From positions 21,935 to 78,411 of the forward strand of contig DEPT01000040.1 in assembly GCA_002358905.1 (NCBI GenBank): a stretch of 56,477 bases of DNA, read 5' to 3'. Below, piece by piece: positions 54,602 to 56,477 of this stretch. The DNA comes from Akkermansiaceae bacterium UBA3385. Lineage in GTDB: Bacteria; Verrucomicrobiota; Verrucomicrobiia; Verrucomicrobiales; Akkermansiaceae. The stretch's first letter is position 1. Each line of letters starts with the position of its first letter. Made by a program: the position numbers and the translations under genes. A model generated the notes under the pieces. It had not been told where the DNA came from. It searched no databases and saw only the letters and a program-made list of their open reading frames with translations.

Positions 54602-54961
54602 TTATTGGCCTGTCACGGCGCGGTATACGGAAAAGGCAATCAGCACCTTGAGAATCAGTGCAAAGCTCATGCCCCATGTCACGGCAATGGTGGTTTTGGT
54701 TTTGGCTTTCAATTTTTTTGTAATGGCAAGCCAGAAGAAGAGGATGCCCTGGAGCAGCGCAGATATGCAGATGGCAGCTACTTTGTTGAACCCCAGCCAG
54801 TCCAGCGGCATGGCCACCGGCAACAGGAAAGAATAGCAGCATGTGAGCAAGTCTGTTATTTCTGCCAGCCACATGACCACCGCTGAGGGAGCCATGATGC
54901 ACAGTAGCAGCGTGAGTCTTGCCACCTTGCTATATCTTTCTTCCTGTGTGGGAATGTACAT
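54602..54961 (-). CDS. Small membrane protein
   Basis: A 119-residue protein with four hydrophobic segments: about residues 15-35 (ARLTLLLCIMAPSAVVMWLA), 38-57 (LLTCCYSFLLPVAMPLDWLG), 62-79 (AAICISALLQGILFFWLA) and 92-112 (WGMSFALILKVLIAFSVY), with basic loops (TKKLKAKTKTT). I do not recognise the family. An overlapping minus-strand frame at 54546-54902 is a shadow. It is convergent with the exported operon, whose terminator begins just past its 3' end. Nothing suggests a substrate. Confidence 0.6.
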   Translation of the reverse strand: MYIPTQEERYSKVARLTLLLCIMAPSAVVMWLAEITDLLTCCYSFLLPVAMPLDWLGFNKVAAICISALLQGILFFWLAITKKLKAKTKTTIAVTWGMSFALILKVLIAFSVYRAVTGQ

Positions 54962-55102
54962 GGTGCCGGTATCATGGCGGATTCAGGTGTGATTGTCAAG
55001 GAAAGTGCAGGACATTTCCGGAAATCGCGGAAGTATGTTTCATGGATTTTCTGTTATTAGTTAAGAAAAATTGATTTATTGTGTCTGTAAATATTTAGAA
55101 GC

Positions 55103-55130
55103 TTGAAAATAAGACAAGGTGTGGTATCAT
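55103..55130 (+). promoter_or_regulatory. Promoter of the last exported-protein gene
   Basis: TTGAAA (55103-55108), a 16-base spacer and TATCAT (55125-55130), 35 bases ahead of the ATG at 55166. The -10 is the same as that of the first autotransporter. Confidence 0.65.
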
Positions 55131-55165
55131 GCCGCATCTTAACTTTTTCTCGCTTAATCTGAATA

Positions 55166-56477
55166 ATGAAGATGAATTTTCCGATATCTGCCATGCCGGT
55201 AGTAGTGATGGTGAGCCTGATGACTGCAGCGCAGGCGGTTGTATTGAATTCTGATACTCCGGTAGCAACGCTTGAAGGGACGGGATACTGGGTGGAAAAC
55301 TCGGTAAACAACACCATGCTCATCAATTCAAGTGTGATTGGTCAAAGCTTCGAGTTGCAACAGGAAGTGAAGCGGAGTGAAACGTCGGTGGCCATGACGA
55401 TATCGGGAGAGAATTTTCTCTCATCTGACATGACGGGAGCGTGTAATGTCATATATGCGCAGGATGTTCATGTGGATGCGGGGCAGATAGCCGTGAGTAC
55501 GCTCTCAAGCAAGGTTGTAGATTCAGAACCCAAGACTCTGGTGCAGGGTAGCGAAGGTGTTGTGCTTGAGTTGCAGAATGGAACATGCTTGAGCGATGGA
55601 AAGCTGGGGCGTTTTGATTTGGCTGGCAGCTTGGTGGTGGTGGAGAGTGATACCTATTTTGCGCGTTCCGTCGATGTGCTGAAGGTAGCACCTGGCGGCA
55701 CGGTGGAATTGCGTGATATGGAGGCGTATGCTGAGTATGCATTGGATATGGATAATGCTACCCTCATACTGGATGACAGTACGCTGGTTGTAGGGCCTGG
55801 TGCAGATAAGGATTCGGTATCCGAATTTGTGGTGAATAATGTTCAGGGTGATAAGAATGTTATCGTTCTGCAGACAGGTAAGGATACCATGCATCAGTTG
55901 GATTTGGCAAAGCGTCCAGTGGTGGGCGGGGTTATTAAAGGAACCGGCCGCCTGGAGAATCTTCAGCTTCGAGGTGGTTCCTTGCAGATTGGTCAGGAGG
56001 GTGGCTACGGCAGCCTGACGATAAAGGATGTAGTGATTCAGAAAAATGGGACCCAGTCAACTGAATGGAAATTCAATGTTAATGCTGTCGGTGATTTCAA
56101 CTATGCCGGTGCGAATGTGGTGGGGGGGAACAACTTTTCACAGCTGAAAGTGGAAGGCCATGGGAATTACGCGCAGAGTGTATCCATTGTGCTGGAGTAT
56201 CAGAATGGCACGGCTGCCGCTCTGGAGAAGAAATTTGAAAGGGGCGCTACTATTCGCCTGATTGATATGTCGGCTGGTAGTCTGAGCGGAAATTGCTATG
56301 TAGACTATGAGCAGCTTCCCGCTTTAGGTGAGGGGTTGGCGTGGTATCCATACGAGTTATTCCTTACCGGTGATCTGGTGGTTGTAGATGATTATCTCAA
56401 CAACATGATTATTGGATTGATTGATGATGATGATTTTACGCCTGGTACTGGGGATGATGACAATGGCGGCACCGGAG
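55166..56477 (+). CDS. Exported beta-rich surface protein, 3' end outside window
   Basis: The frame is open from the ATG at 55166 to the end of the window (437 complete codons). I translated it by hand and found no stop. The signal peptide (MKMNFPISAMPVVVMVSLMT, ending near AAQA) is followed by a beta-rich passenger: TLEGTGYWVENSVNNTMLIN, AGQIAVSTLSSKVV, LEIQ/ELQNGTCLSDGKLG and VVIQKNGTQSTEW. The last visible part is a spacer rich in Asp, Gly and Thr (DDDDFTPGTGDDDNGGTG), which in such proteins often precedes a C-terminal sorting or barrel domain. That end is not in view, so autotransporter, PEP-CTERM or other anchoring cannot be decided. Confidence 0.75.
   Translation, partial: MKMNFPISAMPVVVMVSLMTAAQAVVLNSDTPVATLEGTGYWVENSVNNTMLINSSVIGQSFELQQEVKRSETSVAMTISGENFLSSDMTGACNVIYAQDVHVDAGQIAVSTLSSKVVDSEPKTLVQGSEGVVLELQNGTCLSDGKLGRFDLAGSLVVVESDTYFARSVDVLKVAPGGTVELRDMEAYAEYALDMDNATLILDDSTLVVGPGADKDSVSEFVVNNVQGDKNVIVLQTGKDTMHQLDLAKRPVVGGVIKGTGRLENLQLRGGSLQIGQEGGYGSLTIKDVVIQKNGTQSTEWKFNVNAVGDFNYAGANVVGGNNFSQLKVEGHGNYAQSVSIVLEYQNGTAAALEKKFERGATIRLIDMSAGSLSGNCYVDYEQLPALGEGLAWYPYELFLTGDLVVVDDYLNNMIIGLIDDDDFTPGTGDDDNGGTG

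Noticed and set aside
54546..54902. 118-residue minus-strand frame
   Set aside because: Overlaps the four-helix membrane protein in another frame and spans the terminator; the membrane protein is the better gene.

Overview
The window looks like chromosomal DNA from a Gram-negative member of the Verrucomicrobiota, most likely close to Akkermansia. This is an inference from protein style: two giant autotransporters with a basic 'MKLHLPKLLR' leader, many small lipoproteins, an exported alpha-2-macroglobulin, mid-range GC content and few Shine-Dalgarno sequences. I see no rRNA, tRNA, insertion sequence, prophage or CRISPR array.

Layout. 1-369 is the end of an EF-hand protein. 473-13096 is a long run of minus-strand genes: riboflavin synthase and a Na+/H+ antiporter; a Sel1 protein, an ABC-2 permease and a RelE/ParE-fold protein; two tandem lipoproteins with a transglutaminase-like Cys-His-Asp arrangement; ribD; two related lipoproteins; and an exported TPR protein behind argS. 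13097-13598 is a divergent intergenic region with a promoter, a structured RNA candidate and a terminator. 13599-16135 (plus) holds two DUF805 membrane proteins and miaA. 16124-21521 (minus) holds a hypothetical gene, a polytopic membrane protein and carB. 21833-45086 (plus) holds two autotransporters (2965 and 2696 aa) and a 1929-aa alpha-2-macroglobulin. 45302-46840 (minus) is a lipoprotein carrying DnaJ-type zinc motifs. 47033-54545 (plus) holds purB, a predicted glycoside hydrolase and two exported proteins. After a small membrane protein (minus), the window ends inside another exported protein.

The main non-coding result is a set of six parS-like sites (TGTTCCACGTGGAACA or one centre base different) between 7205 and 15247. 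A 15-bp inverted repeat made of two perfect DnaA boxes (TTATCCACA) lies at 8549-8583, in an AT-rich gap with further degenerate boxes. Together they suggest that the chromosome's replication origin and centromere region lies here, although no dnaA, parA or parB gene is in view. One parS is the core of a 30-bp perfect palindrome that also forms the Rho-independent terminator of the argS operon. Another two lie inside coding sequence (a DUF805 gene and the 5' end of miaA).

Several genes (ribD, argS, the first DUF805 gene, the alpha-2-macroglobulin, the 203-aa hypothetical gene) have good sigma70-type promoters whose -10 box ends only 7-12 bases before the start codon, which implies leaderless or nearly leaderless mRNAs. 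The two autotransporters share a related C-terminal half, including a 587-bp block at a constant 8330-bp offset that looks recently homogenised, but have different N-terminal passengers. All calls come from reading the sequence and family knowledge; no search was run.
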